In this document: one piece after another, positions 24,393-32,708 of the stretch
Position numbering within the stretch: position 1 is the first letter of the stretch
Layout of the letters: each line of letters starts with the position of its first letter
DNA from: Streptomyces carminius
Lineage (GTDB): Bacteria > Actinomycetota > Actinomycetes > Streptomycetales > Streptomycetaceae
DNA length: 64,000 bases
Assembly: GCF_002794255.1 (NCBI RefSeq)
Contig: NZ_PGGW01000067.1
Coordinates: 124,001-188,000 of the forward strand
Direction: 5' to 3'
Notes under the pieces: generated by a model
Databases searched by the model: none
Seen by the model: only the letters and a program-made list of their open reading frames with translations
What the model was told of the DNA's origin: nothing
Made by a program: the position numbers and the translations under genes

Positions 24393-25316
24393 ATGTCCGA
24401 ACCGACCGGTGCCGCCCGCCGTCGCGGGCCCTTCCAGGTCGGGGACCAGGTCCAGCTCACCGACCCCAAGGGACGCCACTACACCTTCACGCTCGAGGCG
24501 GGGAAGAGCTTCCACACCCACAAGGGAGCCTTCCCCCACGACGAGCTGATCGGCGCGCCCGAGGGCACGGTCGTCCGTACCACGGGGAATGTCGCCTACC
24601 TGGCGCTGCGTCCCCTGCTCCCCGACTACGTCCTGTCCATGCCGCGCGGCGCGGCCGTCGTCTACCCCAAGGACGCGGGGCAGATCCTGGCGATGGCCGA
24701 CATCTTCCCCGGCGCGCGCGTCGTCGAGGCGGGTGTCGGCTCCGGCTCGCTGAGCAGCTTCCTGCTGCGCGCCGTCGGCGACCAGGGGATGCTGCACTCC
24801 TACGAGCGCCGCGCCGACTTCGCCGACATCGCCCGGCAGAACGTGGAGCGCTACTTCGGCGGTCCGCACCCCGCCTGGCGGCTGACCGTCGGCGATCTCC
24901 AGGACAACCTGTCGGACACCGGCGTCGACCGGGTCATCCTGGACATGCTGGCCCCCTGGGAGTGCCTGGACGCGGTGTCCAAGGCGCTGGTGCCCGGCGG
25001 CATCCTGTGCGCCTACGTCGCCACCACCACCCAGCTCGCCCGCACCGTGGAGTCGATCCGCGAGTACGGCACGTTCAACGAGCCGGCGGCCTGGGAGACC
25101 ATGGTCCGCAACTGGCACGTCGAGGGGCTGGCCGTCCGGCCCGACCACCGCATGGTCGGGCACACCGGCTTCCTGCTGACCACCCGCCGTCTCGCCGACG
25201 GCGTCGAGCCCCCGCTGCGCCGCCGCCGCCCCTCCAAGGGCGCCTACGGGGAGGACTACACCGGTCCGGGCGGTGCGGCGGGAGCGGCGTCCGGCACCGG
25301 CTCGGGCCGGGGCTGA
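24393..25316 (+). CDS. trmI: tRNA (adenine-N1)-methyltransferase TrmI
   Basis: A 307-residue S-adenosylmethionine-dependent enzyme that methylates N1 of adenine 58 in the T-loop of tRNA, acting as a tetramer. The N-terminal beta domain (FQVGDQVQLTDPKGRHYTFTL) is followed by the Rossmann methyltransferase domain with motif I VVEAGVGSGSLSSFLL, motif II LHSYERR and the catalytic-region VILDMLAPWECLD. Near the end HRMVGHTGFLLTTRRLA is diagnostic. The tail is Gly/Ala-rich. In mycobacteria the same gene lies next to recB-like and arc (mpa) genes, as here. The start is fixed by the -10 element. Confidence 0.92.
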   Translation: MSEPTGAARRRGPFQVGDQVQLTDPKGRHYTFTLEAGKSFHTHKGAFPHDELIGAPEGTVVRTTGNVAYLALRPLLPDYVLSMPRGAAVVYPKDAGQILAMADIFPGARVVEAGVGSGSLSSFLLRAVGDQGMLHSYERRADFADIARQNVERYFGGPHPAWRLTVGDLQDNLSDTGVDRVILDMLAPWECLDAVSKALVPGGILCAYVATTTQLARTVESIREYGTFNEPAAWETMVRNWHVEGLAVRPDHRMVGHTGFLLTTRRLADGVEPPLRRRRPSKGAYGEDYTGPGGAAGAASGTGSGRG

Positions 25317-25514
25317 CCGGCCCGCCGGCCCGGCACGAGCGCAACGGCACCGCACCGCCGCCGAGTTCCCCCGGGGAATCCGGCGGCGGTGGCGCGTCCG
25401 GGGCCGTTCCGGGGACAGCGGGGCGGGGAGCGGGCCCCGCCCGTTCCGCGCCGGTGTGACGTGTGGCACGATGCTGGGCACCCCGGCCGCCCGCACTCAC
25501 AGGAGTCGACCCGC

Positions 25515-26243
25515 GTGCAGCTCCCGGCAGGCTCTGCGCCCTCCCCCTCCGCTTCCTCCCCCGGTCCGGCCCCCGGCGTCCCCGGGGACCCGGCCCCCGC
25601 GGACCACCCCGCCTCGTACGTACCGCCGCAGCCCGGTCCCGCGGTGTCCCCGGTGTCCCCGGTGTCCCCGGTGTCCCCGGCGCCGGCCTCCCGCCCGGCG
25701 CCGCCCCACACCCGCGCCCGTGCGGCGCACTGGCTCGTCACGGCGGCGGTGCTGGGCGCCGTCCTGGGCGGCTCGGCGCTGCTGGGGCCCGGCGGGGCCA
25801 CGGCGGTCCAGCAGGCGGGCACGGTGTCCGTCGCCCCCGGTCCGGACGCGGAGACGGCGCGTTACCCGCTGGACTGCGGCCCGGTGGAGCCCGAGGTGAC
25901 GGCCCGGGCCGCCGTGGACTTCGACGGCGACGGACGCGCCGAGACGGTCGCGGTGGTCCGCTGCGCCGCGGGGATCGGCACCCCGCCCAGCGGGGTGTAC
26001 GTCCTGGCCCGTCCGGCCCGCGAGGGGGCCGCGCCACGGGTCGCCGAGACGCTGGTGGACCCGGAGGAGGGGATGAGCGTCCAGAGCCTCACCGTCCGGG
26101 GGCGCACGGCCTTCGCCAGGCTGCTCGGCTACTCCTCGGACGAGGTGCCCCGGTGCTGCCCCGACCGGGCCCGGGACGTCGAATGGAACTGGCGGGACGG
26201 GAAGTTCGTGCTGCGGGCCGCGCCGACGGCACGGAGTGTGTGA
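25515..26243 (+). CDS. membrane-anchored hypothetical protein
   Basis: A 242-residue protein of unknown function. Residues 1-75 are Pro/Ser-rich and include four V-S-P units from a 9-bp tandem repeat (CGGTGTCCC, 25642-25677). One transmembrane helix follows (AHWLVTAAVLGAVLGGSALL, about 75-95). The extracellular C-terminal domain contains VDFDGDGRAETVAVVRC, a calcium-loop-like FG-GAP/VCBS motif, and paired cysteines (YPLDCG, VPRCCPD). The GTG at 25515 has AGGAG 9 bases upstream; a longer reading from 25389 is not supported. It lies between trmI and the convergent ferredoxin with a 4-base gap. Confidence 0.65.
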   Translation: MQLPAGSAPSPSASSPGPAPGVPGDPAPADHPASYVPPQPGPAVSPVSPVSPVSPAPASRPAPPHTRARAAHWLVTAAVLGAVLGGSALLGPGGATAVQQAGTVSVAPGPDAETARYPLDCGPVEPEVTARAAVDFDGDGRAETVAVVRCAAGIGTPPSGVYVLARPAREGAAPRVAETLVDPEEGMSVQSLTVRGRTAFARLLGYSSDEVPRCCPDRARDVEWNWRDGKFVLRAAPTARSV

Positions 26244-26247
26244 CGCC

Positions 26248-26586
26248 TCACGGAGTGTTCCCGGTGCCGGGCGCCTCCGCCGCGTCCGGACCGTGGACCT
26301 CGGTCCCGTCCGAGACCCGGCGCACGTGGATGCACTCGCCGGGGCACTCCCGGGCCGAGTCCACCACGTCGTTCAGCAGCGGCAGCGGTACGGGGGCACT
26401 CGCCCCCGGCGCGGTCAGCAGCTCCGCCTCCTCGCCCGCGGGGGCGGGCGCCTTGACGTAGGCGAGTCCGTCGATGTCCAGCTCGAAGACGTCCGGCGCG
26501 TACTGCGCGCAGATGCCGTCCCCGGTGCACAGCTCCTGGTCGATCCACACTTCCAGGCCGGTGACCTGCTCGTTCTGCGCGCCCAT
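26248..26586 (-). CDS. ferredoxin
   Basis: A 112-residue small Fe-S protein of the actinobacterial 3Fe-4S/4Fe-4S ferredoxin type. It has the cluster ligands CTGDGIC in a VWIDQELCTGDGICAQYAPDVFE context and the C-terminal AARECPGECIHV-like segment (seen as ARECPGECIHV). It carries electrons, often to cytochromes P450, but no P450 gene is near. The C-terminal 20 residues are non-conserved. In related actinobacteria this ferredoxin gene also lies divergent from arc. The ATG at 26586 is used; its Shine-Dalgarno sequence is weak. Confidence 0.88.
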   Translation of the reverse strand: MGAQNEQVTGLEVWIDQELCTGDGICAQYAPDVFELDIDGLAYVKAPAPAGEEAELLTAPGASAPVPLPLLNDVVDSARECPGECIHVRRVSDGTEVHGPDAAEAPGTGNTP

Positions 26587-26907
26587 GCTGCTGCCTGCCG
26601 TTCCTGTGCTCGTGACCGGACCGTGTGAACCGGGTGAGGGGTTCCCGACGCGATCTCCCACCCGGCCCCGACGCGGTCTTGATGTGATCTTGGCGGAATA
26701 GGGGCACCCGTGACGGGGGTTGACCGTTCAGACCATACAACCGGCGGCTTTCCAGTCGTGTTGGGTGGGTATTCACCCGGGGTAAGGGAGTGCGCAAGGG
26801 TGAAGATCGGACACACCCCGACCGTCTTTGTGATCTAGGGGTTTCAACCCCCACCTGTGCAGGTAAGGTCAGGAAGCGTCCAGCTCCCCTTGGAGGAGGT
26901 GAGGACC
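26587..26907. promoter_or_regulatory. divergent promoter region, ferredoxin / arc
   Basis: These 321 bases separate ferredoxin and arc. TTGACC at 26720-26725 resembles a -35 box, but I could not pair it with a good -10. A small hairpin GGGGTT-TC-AACCCC lies at 26838-26851, and CCTG-TG-CAGG follows at 26853-26862. The arc ribosome binding site GGAGGAGGTGAGG is at 26892-26904. No gene was recognised here. Confidence 0.4.
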
Positions 26908-28674
26908 GTGGCAGCCCACGACGACGACATCAACCGCGGCATCCGGCCCGAACGGGGTTCCGAAGACCCGGTCGGCCAGGTTGCCCATCTCGAGCAGGAA
27001 ATCGCCGTCCTGCGCCGCAAGCTCGCCGACTCTCCGCGGCACACTCGGATTCTCGAGGAGCGGATCGTCGAGCTGCAGACGAGCCTGGCCGGCGTGTCCG
27101 CGCAGAACGAGCGGCTCGCCAACACCCTCCGTGAGGCCCGCGACCAGATCGTGGCCCTCAAGGAGGAGGTCGACCGGCTGGCCCAGCCGCCGGCCGGCTT
27201 CGGGGTCTTTCTGCAGGCGAACGAGGACGGCACGGCCGACATCTTCACCGGCGGGCGCAAGCTCCGGGTGAACGTCAGCCCCAGCATCGACCTCGAGGAG
27301 CTCAGCCGTGGCCAGGAGGTCATGCTGAACGAGGCGCTCAACGTGGTCGAGGCCATGGAGTTCGAGCGCGCCGGCGACATCGTCACCCTCAAGGAGGTCC
27401 TGGAGGACGGCGAGCGCGCCCTGGTGATAGGGCACACCGACGAGGAGCGGGTGGTCAAGCTCGCCGAGCCGCTGATGGACAGCACGCTGCGCGCCGGTGA
27501 CGCCCTGCTGCTGGAGCCGCGCTCGGGGTACGTCTACGAGGTGGTGCCCAAGAGCGAGGTCGAGGAACTCGTCCTCGAAGAGGTCCCGGACATCGACTAC
27601 ACCAAGATCGGTGGCCTGGGCGGGCAGATCGAGCTGATCCGCGACGCGGTGGAGCTCCCGTACCTCTACCCGGACCTCTTCAAGGAGCACGAGCTCCGTC
27701 CCCCCAAGGGCGTGCTCCTGTACGGCCCGCCCGGCTGCGGCAAGACGCTCATCGCCAAGGCCGTCGCCAACTCCCTCGCCAAGAAGGTCGCCGAGGTGAC
27801 CGGGCGGCCCCAGGGGAAGAGCTACTTCCTCAACATCAAGGGTCCCGAGCTGCTCAACAAGTACGTCGGCGAGACCGAGCGGCACATCCGGCTGGTCTTC
27901 CAGCGGGCCCGCGAGAAGGCGAGCGAGGGCACGCCGGTCATCGTCTTCTTCGACGAGATGGACTCCCTCTTCCGCACCCGCGGCTCCGGTGTCAGCTCGG
28001 ACGTGGAGAACACCATCGTCCCGCAGCTGCTGTCGGAGATCGACGGTGTGGAGGGCCTGGAGAACGTCATCGTCATCGGCGCCTCCAACCGCGAGGACAT
28101 GATCGACCCGGCGATCCTGCGTCCCGGCCGTCTCGATGTGAAGATCAAGATCGAGCGTCCGGACGCCGAGGCCGCCAGGGACATCTTCTCGAAGTACCTC
28201 ACCCCCAGCCTCCCGCTGCACGCCGACGACCTCGCGGAGCACAACGGAGACCCCGAGGCCACCGTCGCCGGGATGATCCAGACGGTCGTCGAGCACATGT
28301 ACGCGGAGTCCGAGGAGAACCGCTTCCTGGAGGTCACCTACGCCAACGGTGACAAGGAGGTCCTGTACTTCAAGGACTTCAACTCGGGCGCGATGATCCA
28401 GAACATCGTCGACCGGGCCAAGAAGATGGCGATCAAGGCCTTCCTCGACCACGACCAGAAGGGTCTGCGGGTCTCCCACCTGCACGCCGCCTGCGTGGAC
28501 GAGTTCAAGGAGAACGAGGACCTGCCGAACACCACCAACCCCGACGACTGGGCCCGCATCTCCGGCAAGAAGGGCGAGCGGATCGTCTTCATCCGTACGC
28601 TCGTCACCGGGAAGCAGGGCGCGGACACCGGGCGCTCCATCGACACGGTGGCCAACACCGGCCAGTACCTGTAA
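26908..28674 (+). CDS. arc: proteasome-associated AAA+ ATPase Arc/Mpa
   Basis: A 588-residue subunit of the hexameric ATPase ring that unfolds pupylated proteins and feeds them to the 20S proteasome. An N-terminal coiled coil (about residues 20-90) binds Pup, and two OB-fold domains form the gating ring. The AAA+ module has Walker A GPPGCGKT at about 273-280, Walker B VIVFFDEMDSLF near 345-356 and sensor region VIGASNREDMIDPAILRPGRLD. The chain ends in GQYL, the C-terminal motif that docks into the proteasome and opens its gate. The GTG at 26908 follows a very strong Shine-Dalgarno sequence. A large hairpin after the stop separates arc from dop. Confidence 0.97.
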   Translation: MAAHDDDINRGIRPERGSEDPVGQVAHLEQEIAVLRRKLADSPRHTRILEERIVELQTSLAGVSAQNERLANTLREARDQIVALKEEVDRLAQPPAGFGVFLQANEDGTADIFTGGRKLRVNVSPSIDLEELSRGQEVMLNEALNVVEAMEFERAGDIVTLKEVLEDGERALVIGHTDEERVVKLAEPLMDSTLRAGDALLLEPRSGYVYEVVPKSEVEELVLEEVPDIDYTKIGGLGGQIELIRDAVELPYLYPDLFKEHELRPPKGVLLYGPPGCGKTLIAKAVANSLAKKVAEVTGRPQGKSYFLNIKGPELLNKYVGETERHIRLVFQRAREKASEGTPVIVFFDEMDSLFRTRGSGVSSDVENTIVPQLLSEIDGVEGLENVIVIGASNREDMIDPAILRPGRLDVKIKIERPDAEAARDIFSKYLTPSLPLHADDLAEHNGDPEATVAGMIQTVVEHMYAESEENRFLEVTYANGDKEVLYFKDFNSGAMIQNIVDRAKKMAIKAFLDHDQKGLRVSHLHAACVDEFKENEDLPNTTNPDDWARISGKKGERIVFIRTLVTGKQGADTGRSIDTVANTGQYL

Positions 28675-28681
28675 AGACACC

Positions 28682-28742
28682 GTCCGGCTGCGGACGCCCG
28701 GCCCCCGCCGACGTGCCGGGGGGCGGGCCTCCGCAGCCGGAC
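28682..28742 (+). terminator. large hairpin terminator after arc
   Basis: A perfect 13-bp outer stem (28682-28694 with 28730-28742) encloses further GC pairing and is followed by CTTTATCG. It should end the arc transcript 7 bases after its stop codon. Confidence 0.85.
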
Positions 28743-28920
28743 CTTTATCGACGAAACACGGGAAGTCCGCAGTGATGTCCCAACGCAGGCTCTTCCGTCC
28801 TAGGCTCGTCCGTACTGCCGCGCCGCGCAGTGCGGAACCAGAGGCCGCACACGGGCCGGATGCGCAGCGGGACTTGAGCGGTGGCCCGATGGCGGGCCAC
28901 CGCCGGGCAAGGAGGGCCGC

Positions 28921-30432
28921 ATGACCGTACGGCGAGTAATGGGCATCGAGACGGAGTACGGGATCTCCGTCCCCGGCCACCCGAACGCCAATGCCATGCT
29001 CACCTCGTCCCAGGTCGTCAACGCCTACGCGGCGGCGATGCACCGGGCGCGCCGCGCCCGCTGGGACTTCGAGGAGGAGAACCCGCTGCGGGACGCCCGC
29101 GGATTCGACCTCGCACGCGAGGTCGCCGACGCCAGCCAGCTCACGGACGAGGACATCGGCCTGGCGAACGTGATCCTCACCAACGGCGCACGGCTGTACG
29201 TGGACCACGCCCACCCCGAGTACAGCGCTCCCGAGGTCACCAACCCGCGCGACGCCGTCCTGTGGGACAAGGCCGGGGAGCGGATCATGGCCGAGGCCGC
29301 CCGGCGCGCCGCCGAGGTGCCCGGCGCCCAGCCGATCCACCTCTACAAGAACAACACCGACAACAAGGGCGCCTCCTACGGGACGCACGAGAACTACCTG
29401 ATGAAGCGGGAGACCGCGTTCTCGGACATCGTGCGCCATCTGACGCCCTTCTTCGTCTCCCGCCAGGTCGTCACCGGCGCCGGACGGGTCGGGCTCGGCC
29501 AGGACGGCTCCGAGCACGGCTTCCAGATCAGCCAGCGGGCGGACTACTTCGAGGTCGAGGTGGGCCTGGAGACCACCCTCAAACGGCCGATCATCAACAC
29601 CCGCGACGAACCGCACGCCGACGCCGAGAAGTACCGCCGGCTGCATGTGATCGTGGGCGACGCCAACCTCTCGGAGGTCTCCACCTACCTCAAGCTGGGC
29701 ACCACCTCCCTGGTCCTGGCCATGATCGAGGACGGCTTCGTCGCCGTCGACCTCGCCGTCGACCAGCCCGTCCGCACTCTGCACCAGGTCAGCCACGACC
29801 CGTCGCTGCGCCGGCTGGTCACCCTGCGCAACGGCCGGAAGCTCACCGCGGTACAGCTCCAGATGGAGTACTACGAGCTGGCCCGCAAGTACGTGGAGGA
29901 GCGCTGGGGCGCGGACGCCGACGAGCAGACCAGGGACGTGCTGGCCCGCTGGGAGGACGTCCTGGGACGGCTGGAGACCGATCCGATGAGCCTGGCGGGC
30001 GAGCTGGACTGGGTGGCCAAGCTGGAGCTGATGGAGGGCTACCGGCGCCGGGACGGCCTCGGCTGGGACGCCGCCCGGCTGCATCTGGTGGACCTGCAGT
30101 ACGCCGACGTCCGCCCCGACAAGGGCCTGTACAACCGGCTGGCGGCCCGCGGCCGGATGAAGCGGCTGCTGGACGAGACCGAGGTCGAGCGGGCCCGCAG
30201 CGCCCCTCCGGAGGACACCAGGGCCTACTTCCGCGGCCGCTGTCTGGAACAGTACGCCGACGCCGTGGCCGCCGCCTCCTGGGACTCGGTGATCTTCGAC
30301 CTGCCGGGCCGCGACTCCCTCCAGCGGGTGCCCACCCTGGAGCCGCTGCGCGGTACCCGCGCCCACGTCGGGAACCTGCTGGACCGCTGCCGTACGGCGG
30401 AGGAGCTGGTCCGGGCGCTGTCCGGGGGCTGA
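28921..30432 (+). CDS. dop: depupylase/deamidase Dop
   Basis: Dop removes Pup from substrates and, in species where Pup ends in Gln, converts that Gln to Glu. The 503-residue protein belongs to the glutamine synthetase-like Dop/PafA family. The N-terminal MGIETEYGI carries a metal-binding Glu, the ATP/Mg site continues through HLYKNNTDNKGASYGTHENYL, and Asp95 in RLYVDHAHPEY is the proposed nucleophile. RPIINTRDEPHADAEKYRRLHVIVGDAN is the shared family core. GGAGGG precedes the ATG. TAGGCT at 28801-28806 is a possible -10 box for an independent dop promoter downstream of the arc terminator. The pup gene follows after about 200 bases. Confidence 0.97.
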   Translation: MTVRRVMGIETEYGISVPGHPNANAMLTSSQVVNAYAAAMHRARRARWDFEEENPLRDARGFDLAREVADASQLTDEDIGLANVILTNGARLYVDHAHPEYSAPEVTNPRDAVLWDKAGERIMAEAARRAAEVPGAQPIHLYKNNTDNKGASYGTHENYLMKRETAFSDIVRHLTPFFVSRQVVTGAGRVGLGQDGSEHGFQISQRADYFEVEVGLETTLKRPIINTRDEPHADAEKYRRLHVIVGDANLSEVSTYLKLGTTSLVLAMIEDGFVAVDLAVDQPVRTLHQVSHDPSLRRLVTLRNGRKLTAVQLQMEYYELARKYVEERWGADADEQTRDVLARWEDVLGRLETDPMSLAGELDWVAKLELMEGYRRRDGLGWDAARLHLVDLQYADVRPDKGLYNRLAARGRMKRLLDETEVERARSAPPEDTRAYFRGRCLEQYADAVAAASWDSVIFDLPGRDSLQRVPTLEPLRGTRAHVGNLLDRCRTAEELVRALSGG

Positions 30433-30574
30433 CCCGGCCGCGGCATCCGGTCCCGGCCGGACTGGCTGAACGTCCCCGGGAGGGGGAACCATGGAGGTGG
30501 CTTCCGGACGTTGTGGTGACGAACCCGTCAGTGACAGGAAACAGCAGCAGACACCAGGAGACACAGGCCCATGT

Positions 30575-30610
30575 CGGACCCGGCTTGTAGGGTCCGATCT
30601 TGTACGGTCC
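30575..30610 (+). promoter_or_regulatory. repeat cluster upstream of pup, candidate operator/promoter
   Basis: CGGACCC (30575-30581) and GGGTCCG (30590-30596) form a perfect 7-bp inverted repeat with an 8-base spacer. Overlapping it, CTTGTAGGGTCC (30584-30595) and CTTGTACGGTCC (30599-30610) are direct repeats with a 15-base period. The cluster ends 20 bases before the pup ATG. It may contain the pup promoter (TACGGT as -10) and a regulator site. Confidence 0.45.
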
Positions 30611-30630
30611 AACCGAGCGGGGTGAGGTAG

Positions 30631-30849
30631 ATGGCGACCAAGGACACCGGCGGCGGTCAGCAGAGGGCGACGCGGTCCACGGAGGAGACCGACGAGCAGG
30701 CGCAGGACGCGCAGGTCTCGGAGGACCTCAAGGAACGGCAGGAGGCGCTGTCGGACGAAGTGGACTCCGTCCTGGACGAGATCGACGACGTCCTCGAGGA
30801 GAACGCCGAGGACTTCGTGCGGTCCTTCGTCCAGAAGGGCGGAGAGTAA
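30631..30849 (+). CDS. pup: prokaryotic ubiquitin-like protein Pup, ending GGE
   Basis: A 72-residue intrinsically disordered modifier that is attached through its C-terminal Glu to lysines of target proteins by PafA. It is rich in Glu, Asp and Gln, with the coiled-coil-forming region SEDLKERQEALSDEVDSVLD that binds the Arc coiled coil, and the conserved EENAEDFVRSFVQKGGE end. The gene encodes Glu rather than Gln at the terminus, so the deamidation step of Dop is not required for maturation here. The ATG at 30631 follows GGTGAGG. A 19-bp hairpin lies directly downstream, before prcB. Confidence 0.97.
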   Translation: MATKDTGGGQQRATRSTEETDEQAQDAQVSEDLKERQEALSDEVDSVLDEIDDVLEENAEDFVRSFVQKGGE

Positions 30850-30859
30850 GGCTTGTCCC

Positions 30860-30899
30860 CCCGTCCCGCACCCCCGCCTCGGCGGGGGTGCGGGACGGG
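30860..30899 (+). terminator. 19-bp hairpin between pup and prcB
   Basis: A perfect 19-bp inverted repeat (30860-30878 with 30881-30899) starts 11 bases after the pup stop codon. It should terminate most pup transcripts, leaving prcBA to partial read-through or to a promoter inside 30900-30973. Confidence 0.88.
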
Positions 30900-30973
30900 T
30901 GACATCTGCCGCCATGGGTAAGGTCCGTGCAGTGTTTCTTGATCCGCTCCCATGATCTCGTGGAAGGAAACGT

Positions 30974-31819
30974 GTGGAAGCCAACACTCGTAGCTCAGGG
31001 CGTCTGCCGGCGGCCTTCCTGACGCCGGGCTCGTCCTCTTTCCTGGACTTCCTGTCGGAGCACGCGCCCGAGCAGCTCCCCGGCAACCGTCCGCTGCCGC
31101 CGGTGAAGGGCGCCGTCGAGGCGCCGCACGGCACGACGATCGTCGCGGTCACCTTCGCGGGCGGTGTGGTGCTCGCGGGTGACCGGCGGGCGACGATGGG
31201 CAACATGATCGCGCAGCGGGACATCGAGAAGGTCTTCCCGGCCGACGAGTACAGCGCGGTCGGCATCGCCGGGACCGCCGGACTCGCCGTGGAGATGGTC
31301 AAGCTCTTCCAGTTGGAGCTGGAGCACTTCGAGAAGGTCGAGGGCACCGTCCTGTCGCTGGAGGGCAAGGCCAACCGCCTGTCCACGATGATCCGCGGCA
31401 ATCTCGGCATGGCGCTGCAGGGCCTGGCGGTGATCCCGCTGTTCGCCGGGTACGACCTCGACGAGGACAGGGGCCGCATCTTCTCCTACGACGTCACCGG
31501 CGGACGCTCGGAGGAGCTGGGCTTCGCGGCCGTCGGCTCCGGCTCGGTCTTCGCCCGAGGCTCGCTCAAGAAGCTCCACCGCGGTGACCTCGGCGAGCGC
31601 GAGGCGGCCACGGTGGTCGTCCAGGCGCTGTACGACGCCGCCGAGGACGACTCCGCGACCGGCGGCCCCGATCTCGTCCGCCGGATCTACCCCGTCGTCA
31701 CGGTGATCACGGACGAGGGGTTCCGCAGGCTCACCGAGGAGGAAGTGGCCGAGGTCTCCCGCGCGGTGCACGACGGCCGGCTCCAGTCGCCCAACGGGCC
31801 CCAGGCCCCGGTGCTCTAA
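30974..31819 (+). CDS. prcB: 20S proteasome beta subunit
   Basis: The 281-residue catalytic subunit of the proteasome. A 53-residue propeptide is removed between Gly53 and Thr54 (PHG/TTIVAV), which makes Thr54 the N-terminal nucleophile. The catalytic Asp and Lys lie in GDRRATMGN and IEKVFPADE. Fourteen beta subunits form the two inner rings of the particle. The GTG at 30974 has GGAAGGAAA before it. prcA follows after 26 bases, so the two are one operon. A weak TAAGGT at 30919-30924 might serve as a -10 box for prcBA. Confidence 0.97.
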   Translation: MEANTRSSGRLPAAFLTPGSSSFLDFLSEHAPEQLPGNRPLPPVKGAVEAPHGTTIVAVTFAGGVVLAGDRRATMGNMIAQRDIEKVFPADEYSAVGIAGTAGLAVEMVKLFQLELEHFEKVEGTVLSLEGKANRLSTMIRGNLGMALQGLAVIPLFAGYDLDEDRGRIFSYDVTGGRSEELGFAAVGSGSVFARGSLKKLHRGDLGEREAATVVVQALYDAAEDDSATGGPDLVRRIYPVVTVITDEGFRRLTEEEVAEVSRAVHDGRLQSPNGPQAPVL

Positions 31820-31845
31820 CCAAAAAAGGAAGGGACGGATAGCCG

Positions 31846-32640
31846 GTGTCGACGCCGTTCTATGTCTCACCCCAGCAGGCCATGGCGGACCGCGCCGAGT
31901 ACGCCCGCAAGGGCATCGCGCGCGGTCGCAGCGTGGTCGTGTTGCAGTACACCGACGGCATCCTGTTCGTCGCCGAGAACCCCTCACGGGCACTGCACAA
32001 GGTCAGTGAGATCTACGACCGGATCGCCTTCGCGGCGGTGGGCAAGTACAACGAGTTCGAGAACCTGCGCATCGGCGGCGTCCGCTACGCCGACCTGCGC
32101 GGTTACACCTACGCCCGGACCGATGTCACCGCACGGGGCCTGGCCAACGTCTACGCCCAGACCCTGGGCACCATCTTCTCCAGTGTGGCGGAGAAGCCGT
32201 ACGAGGTGGAACTGATCGTCGCCGAGGTCGGGGAGGGCCCCGAGGACGACCAGGTCTACCGGCTGCCGCACGACGGCTCGATCGTCGACGAGCACGGCTC
32301 GGTGGCGGTCGGCGGCAACGCCGACCAGATCAGCAGCTACCTCGACCAGCGGCACCGGGACGGGATGACCCTCGGCGAGGCGCTGAAGCTGGCGATGGAG
32401 TCCCTCAGCCGGGACACCAACGGCGGCGAGCGCACCCTCACCGCGGACCAGCTGGAGGTGGCCGTCCTCGACCGTACCCGGCCCCGGCAGCGCAAGTTCC
32501 GGCGTCTCCTGGGCCGGCAGCTCTCCCGGTTGCTGGAGGAGGGCGCGGCTCCCGGGACCGGAGAGGCCGACGGGGAGGCCGATGCCTCCGGCGCCACCCC
32601 GGACACCCCGGGATCTCCGGAGGACGACTCCGGAAAGTGA
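31846..32640 (+). CDS. prcA: 20S proteasome alpha subunit
   Basis: The 264-residue alpha subunit forms the outer rings and the gate of the proteasome and receives the Arc ring C-termini. The N-terminus STPFYVSPQQAMADRAEYARKGIARGRSVV is the actinobacterial alpha signature, followed by LFVAENPSRALHKVSEIYDRIAFAAVGKYNEFE. It lacks the catalytic Thr, as expected. The last 35 residues are acidic and disordered. The start is a GTG at 31846. It is the last gene of prcBA and is followed by a hairpin shared with the convergent LacI-type regulator. Confidence 0.97.
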   Translation: MSTPFYVSPQQAMADRAEYARKGIARGRSVVVLQYTDGILFVAENPSRALHKVSEIYDRIAFAAVGKYNEFENLRIGGVRYADLRGYTYARTDVTARGLANVYAQTLGTIFSSVAEKPYEVELIVAEVGEGPEDDQVYRLPHDGSIVDEHGSVAVGGNADQISSYLDQRHRDGMTLGEALKLAMESLSRDTNGGERTLTADQLEVAVLDRTRPRQRKFRRLLGRQLSRLLEEGAAPGTGEADGEADASGATPDTPGSPEDDSGK

Positions 32641-32662
32641 ACCGCGGACGCCTCCGCGTCCC

Positions 32663-32708
32663 GCCCGTGCGGCCCGGCGGCGCTCAGCGCTCCCCGGGCC
32701 GCACGGGC
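32663..32708. terminator. bidirectional hairpin, prcA / LacI regulator
   Basis: A perfect 15-bp stem (32663-32677 with 32694-32708, arm GCCCGTGCGGCCCGG) lies between the convergent genes. Its right arm is inside the last codons of the regulator gene. Confidence 0.8.

Noticed and set aside
26720..26748. TTGACC as the -35 box of arc
   Set aside because: The base positions 17-18 downstream read as GC-rich sequence without a -10 match, so no promoter was called.
30899..30924. GTGACA and TAAGGT as a promoter for prcBA
   Set aside because: The spacing is only 14 bases, too short for a normal promoter. A separate prcBA promoter is likely because of the upstream terminator, but this pair is not convincing.
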